Program-made: the position numbers and the translations under genes
Part shown: positions 1 through 11,494 of the stretch, in pieces
Layout: each line of letters opens with the position of its first letter
Numbering within the stretch: position 1 is the first letter of the stretch
The notes under the pieces: model-generated
Databases searched by the model: none
Told to the model about the DNA's origin: nothing
The model's input: only the letters and a program-made list of their open reading frames with translations
From: Hydrangea macrophylla
Taxonomy: Eukaryota; Streptophyta; Magnoliopsida; Cornales; Hydrangeaceae
Direction of reading: 5' to 3'
DNA: 64,000 bases
NCBI GenBank assembly: GCA_033977485.1
Contig: CM066991.1
Span: 56,973,350 to 57,037,349, forward strand

Positions 1-265
1 AAAGCTAAACCCTACAGATCCTGACTCAAAAGTTGTCTATATCTGATCCTCCTGTTGTTGCATCATCCTCAAGTATAATGTCCATATGTACCAGTGGATC
101 ATCCTCAGCTGGTACTGCTGCTCCTCTTACTACCATCCCAATATCTCAATCCTCGATAATCATGTCGTCAACCTCCATCACTTCAATACCAAAAGCTGGC
201 TCGGCTACATCAACGATCAACTCGGCAAAATCCCCAACTAGGGCCATAGCATCTGCTAATGCAGC

Positions 266-970
266 CTACCCTATCATAACTCCGACTAGCTGTGCAACCA
301 TCGCTGCTACCCACTCGGCTGCCATATTGGCAATGGCTGCCATATAAAGAACGGGTTCGATTGGTAAATCAAACACAACGGGTATCTCTGGTACTATAAT
401 CTCCTCTGGCACGACTGTAACTTCCTCTATACCCTCATCTCCTACTATGTCATCCCCTTCGGCCATAACATCCTCATCGCCTAAATCTGGGTCCTCTTCC
501 AGGTCCTCCTTTGGCTCATCGTCATCCTTGACTAGCTCGATGTCCTCGACAGGATCCTCCTCTGGGTTACCATCCTCCAGGTCCTCCTTAGGCTGCTCCT
601 GTGGCTTTGAAATGGGTACCTCAGGTACTGGTGATTGTGGTGCTATAACTGGTGCTGCCTTAATAGGTCCTCCAAGAATGACTTGAAGCTCAATAGCGTC
701 TATCTCTAGCTTACTCTGGATCAAGGGTAAAATCTCCTGGTAGGTATCCCTACCAATCCTTGCTGAATGGTAAGCATCCATACGCATCTATACAGGGTGG
801 GTCTTCCCGGTCACGTAAAGAGCCTTCTACATATCCTCCTCTAGATATCTACTAGTTGTATGATGTATGCGGTCATGATAAAACTCCGGATCAACTGGCT
901 CCACGATATCCCCATGGATCACGTGTCCTCCATAGACATCGGTCACAAACTTATGGAACTCTGGATCCAT
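266..970 (-). pseudogene. ORF0 of element A: acidic protein encoded upstream of gag
   Basis: The frame opens with an ATG at 970 and runs to a stop at 266, about 235 codons, broken by two in-frame stops near the join of its halves. The N-terminal half carries VYGGH and a short block ending in YLEED that match the same part of the upstream ORFs of elements C and D (DGFGxH, followed by a WH-V-HV block). The C-terminal half is strongly acidic, with runs of EED and DDDE, and ends in a short hydrophobic Ala/Met stretch. It sits between the 5' LTR and the expected gag, a place where plant Ty3/gypsy elements sometimes carry extra ORFs. No known domain is recognised and the function is unknown; conservation across three families argues that it was once translated. 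Confidence 0.55.
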
Positions 971-1103
971 AATGTTAACCTGCAAAGGAAAACTAACTAT
1001 CGTCAAAAGGACGAACTTATCTTAAACACATATCTCATCTTAAGGATCTTAAGATACTAGGACCAGATGGTGCAGAATCGTTTAGTGAACTAAAGTATCA
1101 CAA

Positions 1104-1121
1104 CCTAGAGCACTGATACCA
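1104..1121 (-). other. Primer binding site of element A
   Basis: The minus strand reads TGGTATCAGTGCTCTAGG a few bases after the LTR end. It resembles the complement of the 3' end of initiator methionine tRNA (TGGTATCAGAGC...), with one mismatch in the core. Confidence 0.8.
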
Positions 1122-1841
1122 AAAAACCCTGTCACGGCCCAAAGCAGCAAAAATAGAGAAAATAAATTTTCTTTTTGGGTCCATAGAGAATGACAAGTGA
1201 AAGTCACTAATTATCCACACCACACAGTACTAGTTCATAAGATAAACAGGAACAGTAATAACATCTATTGAATATAAAACAGTTCTACCTATTACAAATC
1301 ATCAGAGTATGGGCTATAGGATCACAACAGGTCTAGAGACAACATATGCCTAAGTATCCGTTAACTAACAAAGTTCGATAGTAATATAAAGCTTAAACAT
1401 AAACTAGATAAACTATCTTCAGATCTTCAACTGGCATACTGGCATAAGGGTAGTCGTTAGCATATTAGCCTTCTCTGGCATAACCGGCATCAGAGTGGCC
1501 ATCCTCTGCGTATTCCCCTTCCGGGTAGTAGCTATTGTCATAAGCTCCATTATCTGCATTAAAAGGGACAGGGTAATCTAGACAGGGAATGTTCAGGCTA
1601 TAATGGTTGTCAGCTTCTGAGAGCTGAGTGAATAGAAACTCACAGGGTATCAATGATATAACGTATAACAAGTTATTGAAGTGTCTAAGATATAGTTCTA
1701 CTAAATAATATCTCTAGTGTATTCCAACGTCATAATTCTACCCTTATCATCTTGTTATCCTGATATCGATAATCAACATACTCTTTCTAGGAAGAACAGA
1801 GTCAATCGTTTCACATATGTAGACATACCATCATTCTGCCC

Positions 1842-2133
1842 ATTGCTCATTAAGGATATAAATCATCCACCACATTCATGGACACAACGTTAGTCCATCC
1901 CCTGCTCGTTAAGGACATAAACCATCCACCACATATCAAGGATACAACGGTTTGAATAACAACTCATCAAATCTATTGCCACGACTTATCGCTGCATAAT
2001 TGTGACCCCCATCCACCGCTCGTTAAGGATATAAACCATCCACCGCTCTTTAAGGATATAACATGGATCATTTGGCTACCTTAGGACTACATGGTCCCGC
2101 TCACTGCTCGTTAAGGATATAAACCATCCACCG
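1842..2133. repeat. Interspersed short repeats inside LTR A
   Basis: Five imperfect copies of GCTCGTTAAGGATATAAACC followed by ATCCACC lie at about 1842, 1901, 2016, 2044 (short copy) and 2103, separated by unique sequence. The position within the LTR matches that of unrelated short repeats in LTRs C and D. Confidence 0.8.
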
Positions 2134-2392
2134 TATGAACTAGTACTACTATCGATACATGACAATTTCCATGTGGCCTGACTACTCTGATTGAAGTGAA
2201 CAGATATCAAACTCATACATGAACTGAAATCATCTAACATCATCATATTAATCCATTATTCTTAATCATACTTATCTGTGTTGTCACATTCTCCCTGGCT
2301 AACCCAAAATTGTATAATAGAAGTCCGAATTGTGAATCGAGTATTCGAACCTCATATATTATAAACTAAAGAACTAAACCATGTTCTGCATG

Positions 2393-3165
2393 ACTCGATC
2401 GATTGAAATCATTTCGATCGATTGAGGAAAAATAATGTTCAAGCGATCGAAGTCTCTTCAATCGATTGAACCTTCAATTGGTTGAACTCCGTTCAATCGC
2501 TCGAGAGTCGTCTTCTCCACTAGATTCTGAACAGCATATAAAAAAAGCCTAAGGATGTTTTAATACGTCTAAACATATAAAAAAACTAATAAACATTATA
2601 ATAAAGACACCAAGTGAGTAAAAACTCACCTAGGGTGCATTTGGCAAAGCTTTGAGCTTCCGAGCTTTAATGGCGGCCTCTCTCTCTCTTCTCTGCTCCT
2701 CTCTTTGTCTTTGCCTCCCCTTTTCTTTTTCTTCTTCTTCTATTTCTTCTTCTTCTCTTACTCCTACAAAATCTATATATACGATATAGGTATGGATGTG
2801 TGTAGTGTATATATAGATGTATGTGTATATATTATATAACACAAGCATAAACTCTCTCTCTCAAACTCTCAAGTGTTCTGGACCTCACACACACATGAAC
2901 TAATGTATATATAGAGAAAGGAGAGGGTGCAGGTGGCTATTTCTACGTGAAACCTAGAATTCTGATAATTACAAGTTTGATCGATCGAACTAAGTTCGAT
3001 TGCTCGAGAGCAGATCGGTCAGGTTTGATCGATTGAAGAAACTTTGATCGATTGAAGTGGGGACCATGTATTAAATTTGTTTTGATCGTTCAAAAATGGT
3101 TCGATAGCTTGAACTTTGGAAATGCTCGATCGCTTAAAAGAACCTCGATCGATCGAAGATGAAAT
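2393..3165. repeat. Clusters of a TCGATCGATTGAA-like motif in LTR A
   Basis: Two clusters, about 2393-2507 and 2975-3165, hold repeated palindromic GATCGATC / TCGATTGAA words in both orientations. The second lies just upstream of the LTR TATA box in the direction of transcription. They may bind a regulator, or simply be an expanded simple motif. Confidence 0.6.
2905..2914 (-). promoter_or_regulatory. TATA box of LTR A
   Basis: CTATATATAC on the minus strand, about 320 bases from the LTR start and followed by a pyrimidine-rich leader with many TCTCTC words. Confidence 0.55.
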
Positions 3166-3244
3166 TTCACATATGATCAAGGGAAGTATATAGAATCTCT
3201 TGTGCATAAATAATTATTGAAAATACAAGGTACTACACAAATGG

Positions 3245-3345
3245 TCCAATGAATCGCAAGGATAGCTTGCCTCTCTTCTGACCAAATCTTACGATACCTT
3301 GAACTGGAGAAACTTTGAGCAGCATATGAAGGCTTTTCTAGAATT
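3245..3345 (-). pseudogene. Integrase C-terminal fragment of element B
   Basis: The minus strand encodes a stretch with LLKVSP, VRFGQKRGKL and RFIGPF, the signature of the integrase C-terminal region that precedes the chromodomain in chromovirus-type Ty3/gypsy elements. It is cut within a few bases by LTR A, so the chromodomain and polypurine tract are missing. Confidence 0.7.
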
Positions 3346-3449
3346 CTGTTGATGGAAGTTCCCTTTGCTGTTTGAATACTCTTTCAAAATTCTGTAGGAA
3401 ATGCGAATCTTGAAGTGACAAAATTTAAAAAGGTACACCGTGATGTCAT

Positions 3450-3900
3450 ACTGCATGCTGTAGATACATTCGGCTCAAACATTATACTGGATATGTCATG
3501 CTATAGGTGATTAAATGTGCCAACTTGGTGAATCAATCTACTATTACCCAAATAGCATCATGGTTTTACTAAGACATCGGCAAACCTACCACAAAATCCA
3601 TGATTATGTGTACCCATTTCTATTGGGGAATCAGTAAAGGCTGTTGAAGTCCAGGTAATTTCTAATGTTCTGCGTTCACTTGTTTACAAACAAGGCATTG
3701 CGATATGTACTTAGCTACTTCTCGGTTCATTCCATTCTACCTAAAATTCTTCTTTCAAGTCTTTGTACATCTTGTTACCTCTGGGGTGAATGGTCATCCT
3801 TGACTTGTGCATTTCATCCAATATATCATTCCTTAGATTATCCTCAAAGAGTCTACCCTTGCATCTTAATGCTTCGTCTGAACTGATACTCCATACTTCT
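3450..3900 (-). pseudogene. Integrase zinc-binding and core fragment of element B
   Basis: Translated on the minus strand, pieces matching an integrase are seen: a stretch like REVAKYISQCLVCK near 3690-3720 (the CC half of the HHCC zinc finger) and MDFVVGLP near 3590-3610 (strand with the first catalytic Asp). Frameshifts and stops separate the pieces, and the protein cannot be made as it stands. Confidence 0.65.
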
Positions 3901-4157
3901 AGTTCCTTTGCCAACAACTTAGTGAACTATATCTTCAGATCTTCATCTAGGTATTAGGCTTCCAAAATATGATTGATGAGGGTTTGTCATACAATGAGAC
4001 ATCTAAGGAGTTATCCTTCTCTTGATTCCACTGGTTGGAGGTCAATTACAGCTAAAGTTTCCAAGCCTTTCCATTCTATAATCAAAATAGAAGCAATCAA
4101 AAGACGAGGCTTTCGGCTCAAAGCATCAGCTATAAAGTTTGCTTTACTCAGGTGGTA

Positions 4158-4370
4158 TTATAAAGAGAAATCATAGTCCTTTAGTAACTCCATCCATCTC
4201 TGTTGTCGTATGTTCAACTCCTTCTGAGAGAATAGGTACCTTAAACTCTTATGATCTGAGAAATAGTTGAACTTTTCTCCATATAAATAGTGCCTCCAAA
4301 TCTTCAGAGCAAAAATGATCGTAGCTAATTCTAAGTCATGCGTAAGACAATTCTTCTCATGAGGCTTCAA
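4158..4370 (-). pseudogene. RNase H fragment of element B
   Basis: A 70-codon open stretch reads [22 protein letters not shown], then [20 protein letters not shown] and [10 protein letters not shown]. This is the conserved central and C-terminal part of the Ty3/gypsy RNase H, with the SDHKSLRYL block. It lies between RT and integrase fragments as expected. Confidence 0.75.
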
Positions 4371-4799
4371 TTATCTTAACCTATACACAATTACATTCCC
4401 ATCTTTCATAAGAACACAACTAAGTCCTTGGTGTGAGGCATCATTGTAGATTATGAATCTTTCTCCACTTCTGGGCATTACAAGTACTGGTGCTGAGGTT
4501 ATTCTCTCCTTCAATTCTTAAAATGTGCCCTCGTGCATATCCATCTATTTGTACTTTATCTCTTTCATTGTTAGATTTTTTAATGGTCCTGCAATCATGG
4601 AGAATCCTTCCACGAATCTCTGATAATATCCAGCCAGACCAAGAAAACTTCTAACTTCCGTCACATTGGTTGGTCTATTCCAGCTCAAGACTGCATCGAT
4701 CTTGGATGAGTTTACAGTAATTTTGTCTTGAGATATAACCTGTCCTAAGAATTTGACTTCCTAAAGCCAAAATTCACACTTACTGAACTTCACATGCAG

Positions 4800-5250
4800 A
4801 CTGTTGTCTAGGAGTGTCTACAATATAATCTGTAAATGCTTCTTGTGTTCATCTTCCTTATTGGAATAGATCAGGATGTTGCCGATAAATACTATAATGA
4901 ATTGATCCAGATAATGTTTGAATACTCTATTCATTAGGTCCATGAATACTGCTGGGGCATTGGTTAACCCAAAAGACATCACTAGAAACTCGTAGTGCTC
5001 GTGTCTCATCCTGAAAAAAGTTTTTGAAACATCCTCTGGTCGAACTACAACTGATGATATTCTGAATGCAAATCAATCTTTGAAAAGATCCTCGATCCCG
5101 ATAGCTAGTCGAACAAGTTGTTTATATGAGAAAGTGGATATCTATTCTTGATTATAACCTTGTTCAGCTCTTCATAATTGATACAGGTTGGTAGCTTTCT
5201 GTCTTTCTTCTTCACGATAGCATTGGTGCTCCACAAGGTGACGTACTCAG
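4800..5250 (-). pseudogene. Reverse transcriptase fragment of element B
   Basis: Minus-strand pieces include [19 protein letters not shown] near 5200, [13 protein letters not shown] near 5060 and [26 protein letters not shown] near 4950, all classic Ty3/gypsy RT blocks. The catalytic block reads FIGNILIYS where FIDDILIYS is usual, so the catalytic aspartates are lost. At least two frame changes and stops are present. Confidence 0.75.
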
Positions 5251-5779
5251 CAAAACGAAACCTAAATCTTTGAACTCCTAAACTTGGTTCTTTAATTCTA
5301 GCATCTCTGTTGGTGCCATCCAGTACAAGGTTTTGGAAATCAACAAAGTTTTCAGTGCTAGCTCTATGCAGAAGTCTATCTTTTTCTTGGATAGAAGTCC
5401 TAAGATGTCTTGAAATACGTCCTCAAAATCTTGAATACTAGGGATCTAGTCGATAGTAAGCTTTGTAATCATACTCTCGATCTTAGCTAAACAACTTGTA
5501 AGAAATATGTCGCTCGACGGTTGGCACTAGAATTTGATCGACGGATAACCAGGTGTCGAAAAGACTATAGTTCTACTAATGCAATCCCAAGTTGGCACCA
5601 TACTTAGTAAGCTAATCCATTACTAGAACAATGACGAACATAGACACTAACAAGACTATTATGTCTTTTGGGAGATTTCAATCCTCTAGGGTTAAGGGAT
5701 AGTCCTTGCACACCTTACCCAACTTAACAGTTATACCTAAAGCTAAAATGACACTACTTAACAGTTCTTTTAACAGTTA

Positions 5780-5830
5780 TAAAAGAACGGGTTGTACCAG
5801 TATCAAATAAAGCTTAACTTGACCCTAAAA
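5780..5830 (-). pseudogene. Protease active-site remnant of element B
   Basis: The minus strand near 5797-5810 encodes FDTGT, the D-T-G motif of retroviral-type aspartic proteases, in the place expected between the gag zinc knuckles and RT. Flanking frames are broken. Confidence 0.5.
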
Positions 5831-5949
5831 TTAAATGAGTGTACCGTCCAAGTTCTATTACTCTTCAGCATCATATCTTGCTTCTTTAGGGATGATGGCA
5901 CTCACCTAAATCTTTCCCTGCTATCCCTAAGTTGGTGCTCAATAATATC

Positions 5950-6789
5950 CCCTATGAGTTGCTCGACAGTCCTTGCTCAAGTGGCCTGATTTGGTACAAT
6001 TATGGCAGATGAGGTCATTATAGTGGTGCATCTTGGGAGCTATGCAATACTTTATAATATGGCCAGGTACTTTATAGTTGAAGCATCCATCAACGTTCTA
6101 TTGTTAGACAGCGGCCAGTGCCTGAGGGGGTTGTCCTCGCTGTTGACCTTACTGGGGTCGAGGAAAGTTGATCTAGGGTTTCCTTATCCCATCCCAAGTA
6201 CGCTCTGAGCTGGGTAGGCATCCTTTTCTAATCTTGAAGCCATTCCTATGATTCCTTTAAAAAAATTTCCTAGATGGCCTATCATCATATGCCGAAGATG
6301 TGGGTTGAGTCCCTGGTGAAACCTCTTAAGTTTCTTAGCTAGGGTGTCCTCCATATGCTGAGCAAAGTGGGAAAGGCGCTCGAATTGGTTGGTGTACTCC
6401 CGTATAGTCCAATTGCCCTGGAATAAGCTCAAGTTCTTCCTTTTTTGTTGATCTCTTTTTTCCTCTCGAAAATACTTCTATAAGAATCTGGCTTTGAACA
6501 CATCCCAAGGCATTATCCTAGTAGCGTCGACTCCGATAGTGGCTCTCTCGGTTTCCTACCAATCTCCGGTGGTATAAGTCAATTGGAACGCAGCTAGGCA
6601 TCATATGTCCATCTCACTCTCGATTGCCTCAAAGATTAGCTCCATCGTGCGAATCCATTGCTCGGCTTTCCACGACTCGGTCATGCCATCAAACTTCTTA
6701 GGATGCAGAGCACAAAAACACTCTTAAAGCTTGTCTCATGTCTACATTGGAGGTGGTCTGTGGTTGTTGCTATTGTTATAGCCATTATT
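5950..6789 (-). pseudogene. Gag fragment of element B
   Basis: Reading down the minus strand, a gag-like segment carries a KFDGM...WKAEQWI block, then the open stretch 6432-6184 with REYTNQFERLSHFAQHMED and LKRFHQGLNPHLRHM. Near 6006-5967 lies a CCHC zinc knuckle (CHNCTKSGHLSKDC). A second knuckle near 6095-6050 has lost its second cysteine (CFNY). The family packages RNA; this copy cannot, because of several stops. The N-terminus is cut off by LTR C. Confidence 0.7.
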
Positions 6790-7631
6790 TGTCACGCCCC
6801 GGAGTAAGCCAAAAATAGGGAAAATAAAAATTTTCCTTTATGGGTCCGTAGACACGTGACTAGTTTGTTAACCGTCCTGTCCTTCTAACTCCACACCATG
6901 CAATCATAAGGAAAAGCTAGGGTATAAGCATGATCTAAACTTATCAGAGTATATATACAGCAACGGAAATTAAACAAAGGTTACAATAACTTCAATTCTA
7001 ATACAAGAGGCCATACTAAATAATTTACATAATTTTAAAACTTGAGGAACTGTCTATCAGGTCTTGGGAAAGGCTTTAATCTCCCTGGCTCCACAGCACT
7101 ACATCCTGAACTCTTCTAACTATCTCTAAACCTGCAACACTCTGAGCATAGGAATGCCCAGGGCGTAACATGCCGTCAGCCTTGGAACAAGGCTGAGTGA
7201 GAGTCTCAACCGCACCATAATCAATAAATACAACACGTTTCTCAACTCACGTTATAGTTTTATACTTTAAAAATATGGTTAATCTCTTATCAAAAGACGC
7301 ATTCTCACCATGGGCATAACAGAGGTCTCAACAAGACAGGTAATCAGATAAACATAACATCATAGAATACATTCTCTTTATTATAACTTGTGCGTGCAAA
7401 TGCATGACCAATAATACTCACTCCCAACCCTTTTCAAAGACACTTGCTTTTAAAACAGATACTTTTCAAAACCATTTTATTTTAAAACCAAAACTTCCAA
7501 ACCAAATCATTTTGACTCATCAACTCAATTTCATCATTCGCCTTTTCTTTCTCATCCGCTTGACAACACGCAGTATATCAAGGATGACAACATACTATCA
7601 CAGCCAATTCATACTTGTCCCTTGATAGGCC

Positions 7632-7825
7632 ACCGGACGTCTTCACGGCGCACACTATCTATAAACAATGAGACTGGCACATGGGACGTCTTCAACCATG
7701 TGTATACTCTCACCGGTCGTCTACACGCTGAGAAGTATATTAGAGCACTAGCCGGACGTCTTCAACGATACAAGGGACGTCTTCAACCATGTATGCGCAT
7801 CACCAGACGTCTTCAACGGCGAGAG
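7632..7825. repeat. GACGTCTTCAA repeat cluster in LTR C (first copy)
   Basis: Six copies of (C/G)GGACGTCTTCAAC-like words, one degenerate as CGGTCGTCTACACG, lie within 200 bases. The same cluster is at 15625-15815 in the other LTR. Confidence 0.75.
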
Positions 7826-9224
7826 GCGCGCCAGGAACCCAAACCGTTCATGTCCACCCGGCTCGTCAGCCGTTGATCCATCGGATCTAGCAATCGCATT
7901 CACACATCTCATATCGTTCACATTCTCATCAATCCTCTCTCTTTCTCATACAATGCATGCTAACACATGTCATGAAATGCAAGTGAGTCCACTACCGATA
8001 CCCATATGCAAAACCACTTTCATTCTCTTTATTATTAGCATGGCATGTGTTATTTACTTCAGTCAACAACATCGTAAAACGTGCATTTAACAATTTGCAG
8101 TAGAAACGTAACACATAGAGCATGGATCATATAACATGGATTGATACCAATAATCATATAGATAAAACCCTTGACATGCTCATGTATGCGATAGCACTAC
8201 CATAACATGCTTCACATAGCCATACAATTATTGGAATACATATAGCATCATAAATCAGCATATCACTTATACAAAATACCATACAGGTAGCTTTTAAACA
8301 TCTTATATTAGTCTTATTAGGATTAGAGTGAGGTTAGGAAACTCACCTCGAGTCACCGATCCTCGGAACGCTGATAACCGTCAAGTTCTACAACAATAAA
8401 CGAAATAAACAACAATAATGTGTGAGTACAACTATAGGGGCAAAATGGTAAATTTACCAAATGAGGTCATAAACCTCAAGGTAGTGATCTACGTGTCATT
8501 CTAAGTCCAACGCCATTGACTAGACTCAAATCGGAGTCCGTCCTGTTTTACGAGGTAAAAGGTAGGGCTTACTACACTAATGCGGGTCTTAAAAGACAAG
8601 CTGTATTTTTGACCGAGTTGAAAAGTCACCAAACTTTAATGGAACGTTCTAGACATTATCTTAAGACTCTGGGAACTGACCGCGTAATTTTCGGAGTCCT
8701 AGATTATTTATTATGAATTATTGAATATAATATGTACCAGAAAATACCCGAAACGGGATTTAAATATGTAATTATAATTATACAAAGAAATCAGTGCTTA
8801 GAAGTATTTTTATTAAATACTAGATATTAAAATACACCACCGGTATTTATTTCATAATTTTCGGAGCTCGTTTGGTATTTTTAATAATTAATATACTCAT
8901 AAGATAGCTCCTTATTAATTATTAAAAACACTGGACTATAATATTATAGTTTTATAACTTACATTATATAATAAAATAGTCCCAGGGTCATTACCCAAAT
9001 TTTCTAGAATTTATAAATACATATAGGTATTTATTAACTATTTAAAGCTATTTAAAACTGATATTTATTATTTATATTAATCATATAAATAATAAACATA
9101 TATAATATAATAATGATATATAGAATATTAAAATAATATTCTATGATATAAAAACATTAATGGTATTAATTATAAATCATATACCATTATAAAACTAATT
9201 TAAATCATTTTTAAACTAATTAAA

Positions 9225-9258
9225 ACTAATAATAATAATAACAATAACAATAATAATG

Positions 9259-9306
<48 letters not shown>
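9225..9306. repeat. AAT/ATA microsatellite in LTR C
   Basis: A run of AAT triplets with scattered AAC and GAT units. The matching place in the other LTR (about 17232-17272) is much shorter, so the tract changed length after insertion. Confidence 0.9.
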
Positions 9307-9310
<4 letters not shown>

Positions 9311-9314
9311 TCTT

Positions 9315-9850
9315 CAGACCCGACGGGTCAAACCTGAACCGACCCGAACCCCTATGGGTTACCCGAATATACTCTCAAGAAGACCCAAGGACGCGACCCG
9401 ATGGGTAAGACCCGACCCGACCGAATCCTAAACGGACTACCCACATACACTCACAACTAAACCTACCCGTTAACCCAAACCCGAACCCAACCACTGACAC
9501 AAACTAACCCGTCCTAGCAACCCAACCGGGTCAAACCTAACCCGAACCCGAGACCTAACTCCTCTCACTAACTAACCCAGCCCGCTAGCCCAAACCCGGA
9601 CTGAACCCGACCCAAAGCCTAACCCATTCCCAGACACAACACAACCCAACCCAACTACCCAAAACCTGACCCAAACTCAGACCGACGTCAGAACGACGTC
9701 GTGCTAATTAATGTACCCACGGGTTTTAAAAACCCACATCCGACCCGCTATCCTACCCACTTAGACACACAACTAAACCCACCCAAGACCCGACCCAGAC
9801 CCGCCTGTTATAACCCGAACATAAACGGGTTGTCTTCATCTTCTCCGGCG
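9315..9850. repeat. GACCCGAACCC-rich low-complexity block in LTR C
   Basis: Dense, irregular words of the type ACCCGACCC, GAACCC and CGGGTC. The copy in the other LTR is at about 17279-17815. It is not a telomere repeat and shows no protein similarity that I recognise. Confidence 0.7.
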
Positions 9851-10586
9851 AAGAGGCGTCGCCGGAAAATCGCGGGTTGCCGGAAAAATTTCAAACACTC
9901 ATAACTCTCTCATCTCTCAACAAAAATCCATGAAACCAACGGCAAAGTGACCGGAACGGGGTCCTCTGTCACATACATGGAGCTGGGGAAACGATTTATT
10001 CGTTTGATGGTCCTACATTGAGATTATTCTTTCGGCCAACACAGACAATAATGGCTTGCATGGCCGGCCAAACATGTTCCAAAACAAAACCTGCTATGAG
10101 GGGGTTCTAATGGGAGTAAGGGGGTCACAATGGTCTGGTTTAGAGGCCATTTGGTTGTGATTTGAAAATCAAACCTCCTAATGGTGCTCTAATGGCCGCC
10201 GGAAAGTACAGAGAGCCTTAGGCTCTGCTGGGCTTGCATGCAAGGGTCCTAGGGGCTCCTGGATGACATGCAGAAGGTTAGAAATGCAATGGGGGGTGGG
10301 GTTTTACCTTTGGTTGCCTCAATCTTCTCTAATCTCTCTCTTACTTCATTTTCTTCTTCTTTCTGCGTGTATGTGTGTGTGTGTGTATAGTGGGAGATGG
10401 GGAGAGCACAGGGAGGGAGTGTAGTCTGTGTGTGCAGTGTATGTGGGTTTACAAGCCGAGAGTGGGGAAGGGGTTTGGATGATCTCTCCCTCAAGCTCTC
10501 TCTGGGGTTGCCCTCTACTCTCTCTCTCTAAAATCTGTACAGAACAGATTGTGAGGGTGAAATGGTGTGAGGGGGGTGTGTTGCAT

Positions 10587-10596
10587 GTATATAAAT
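10587..10596 (-). promoter_or_regulatory. TATA box of the 3' LTR of element C
   Basis: ATTTATATAC on the minus strand, about 600 bases into the LTR; the following leader is rich in TCTCTC. The equivalent in the 5' LTR is 18555-18564. Confidence 0.5.
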
Positions 10597-11194
10597 GGAG
10601 ATGGGGTTGACAAGTGTCATGCCATTGGTGCATGGCTTGACAAGTGGCGCACATGTATTGCCATGCGCTGAGGTGGTGTGCACAATGTGTAATCACATGT
10701 GTAAGTGGGTGTGTGTGCGTCCAAGGGTAGAATAAGTGGGGCCCATATGACTATCAAGGGAGGGGTGTGGGTCCCATTCTCAAGTTATGCATATGGGTGT
10801 GTTCCTGAGTCCCAAAGTACGTGTATGTGTATGTTGTGTGTATCCTAGGGTAGATTATCAGGGTGGGGGTCCACTTGGTTCTTAAATATAGTGTGGTTCC
10901 CACTCACGGGTAGATACACTACTGACTATAAATGAGACTGAAAATGTAAACCTGTTACCAGGATATGCGGGTCCATATGCAATTCTACTTAAGGTTCTAC
11001 TATAGGAAGTATATATGCCGGGGTTACGACCATTCTAGTAGGCACTAGATTTGAATTGACGTAGTCGTCGTCAAGACGATTACTAAGGATTCTTAATAAG
11101 GACTCCTAATGGATCTTCTGTAACTGAATCCTGGGTGACGTCACTAATTTAAATTCCTATGTGGAATTGCTGCGGGAAATTTCTGGGTGCTACA

Positions 11195-11240
11195 TCTCTA
11201 CCCACCTTATTTGAGGATTTCGTCCTCGAAATCTAGAGTT
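11195..11240 (-). other. Polypurine tract region of element C
   Basis: The minus strand reads TTTCGAGGACGAAATCC and then a purine-rich AAGGTGGGTAGAGA ending directly at the 3' LTR start. This GGACGAAAT...GGGTAGA arrangement is the usual 3' end of plant chromovirus-type internal regions, here following gag rather than integrase. Confidence 0.75.
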
Positions 11241-11494
11241 TTGCTAGATCTTAAATGTACAAAGTCTTACTCATAAGGTTAGTCGTTCTATACCAACTCA
11301 GGCGCTCTTATCAATCTAAATGGTCTACCAGACTATAAGTTGTTGTCAACTGTTCTGGGGTCTGAGTTTCCTGGAAATACATCAGCTCCTCCTCATAAGT
11401 TCTCTTGAATGTCCCCAAACATCTTGTAATATCATTTCCAGATAGGATTCAAAGTTCTAGCAGTGGGCATGGTACCTTCAGTCTTCCATTCTAT

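Larger units (their letters stand above)
1..3237 (-). mobile_element. Element A: 5' part of a chromovirus-like Ty3/gypsy retrotransposon
   Basis: Read on the minus strand, a complete LTR (3237 down to 1130) is followed by an initiator-Met type primer binding site and about 1.1 kb of leader carrying an acidic ORF; gag and pol lie beyond position 1. The LTR interrupts the integrase C-terminus of element B, so A is the younger of the two. The base pairs just outside its start are CAAAT (3238-3242), the likely target duplication; its partner is outside the window. Lineage is inferred from the iMet PBS, the TGTAG...TGACA LTR ends and the upstream ORF shared with elements C and D. Confidence 0.8.
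1130..3237 (-). repeat. 5' LTR of element A (2.1 kb)
   Basis: The LTR starts with TGTAGTACC at 3237 and ends with ...CCGTGACA at 1130, directly before the PBS. It carries a TATA box, two clusters of a TCGATCGATTGAA-like palindromic motif, a pyrimidine-rich stretch downstream of the TATA box and five copies of a GCTCGTTAAGGATATAAACC unit. No second copy lies in the window, so its age cannot be judged. Confidence 0.8.
3238..6789 (-). mobile_element. Element B: decayed internal region of a Ty3/gypsy element
   Basis: Pieces of gag, protease, reverse transcriptase, RNase H and integrase follow one another in the Ty3/gypsy order on the minus strand, with many stops and frameshifts. The 3' end is cut by LTR A at 3237 and the 5' end by LTR C at 6790, so no LTR of B remains here. 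It is the oldest Ty3/gypsy layer on this side of the window. Confidence 0.8.
6790..11194 (-). repeat. 3' LTR of element C
   Basis: In the sense direction it begins TGTAGCACCC at 11194 and ends ...GGGGCGTGACA at 6790, 4405 bp. The stretches compared with the other LTR differ by roughly one base in a hundred plus indels in the AT-rich microsatellite, so the insertion is recent. It contains a TATA box, GACGTCTTCAA repeats, an AAT microsatellite and a GACCCGAACCC-rich block. ORFs shared by both LTR copies are not convincing genes. Confidence 0.9.

Noticed and set aside
1842..2133. CRISPR-like array
   Set aside because: Units are imperfect, spacers are uneven and the context is a plant LTR.
7404..8716. 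ORFs present at the same place in both C LTRs (7404-7625 and 15397-15618; 8516-8716 and 16510-16710)
   Set aside because: They are conserved only because the LTRs are copies of one another; they lack domains and sit in untranslated LTR sequence.
9315..9850. Telomere-like or centromeric satellite
   Set aside because: The ACCCGACCC words are irregular, lie inside an LTR and do not match the plant telomere repeat.
10249..10696. ORFs of about 115 codons on the minus strand near the C LTR TATA box (also 18213-18664)
   Set aside because: His/Thr/Pro-rich translations of GTGTGT and TCTCTC stretches; overlapping frames are equally open.
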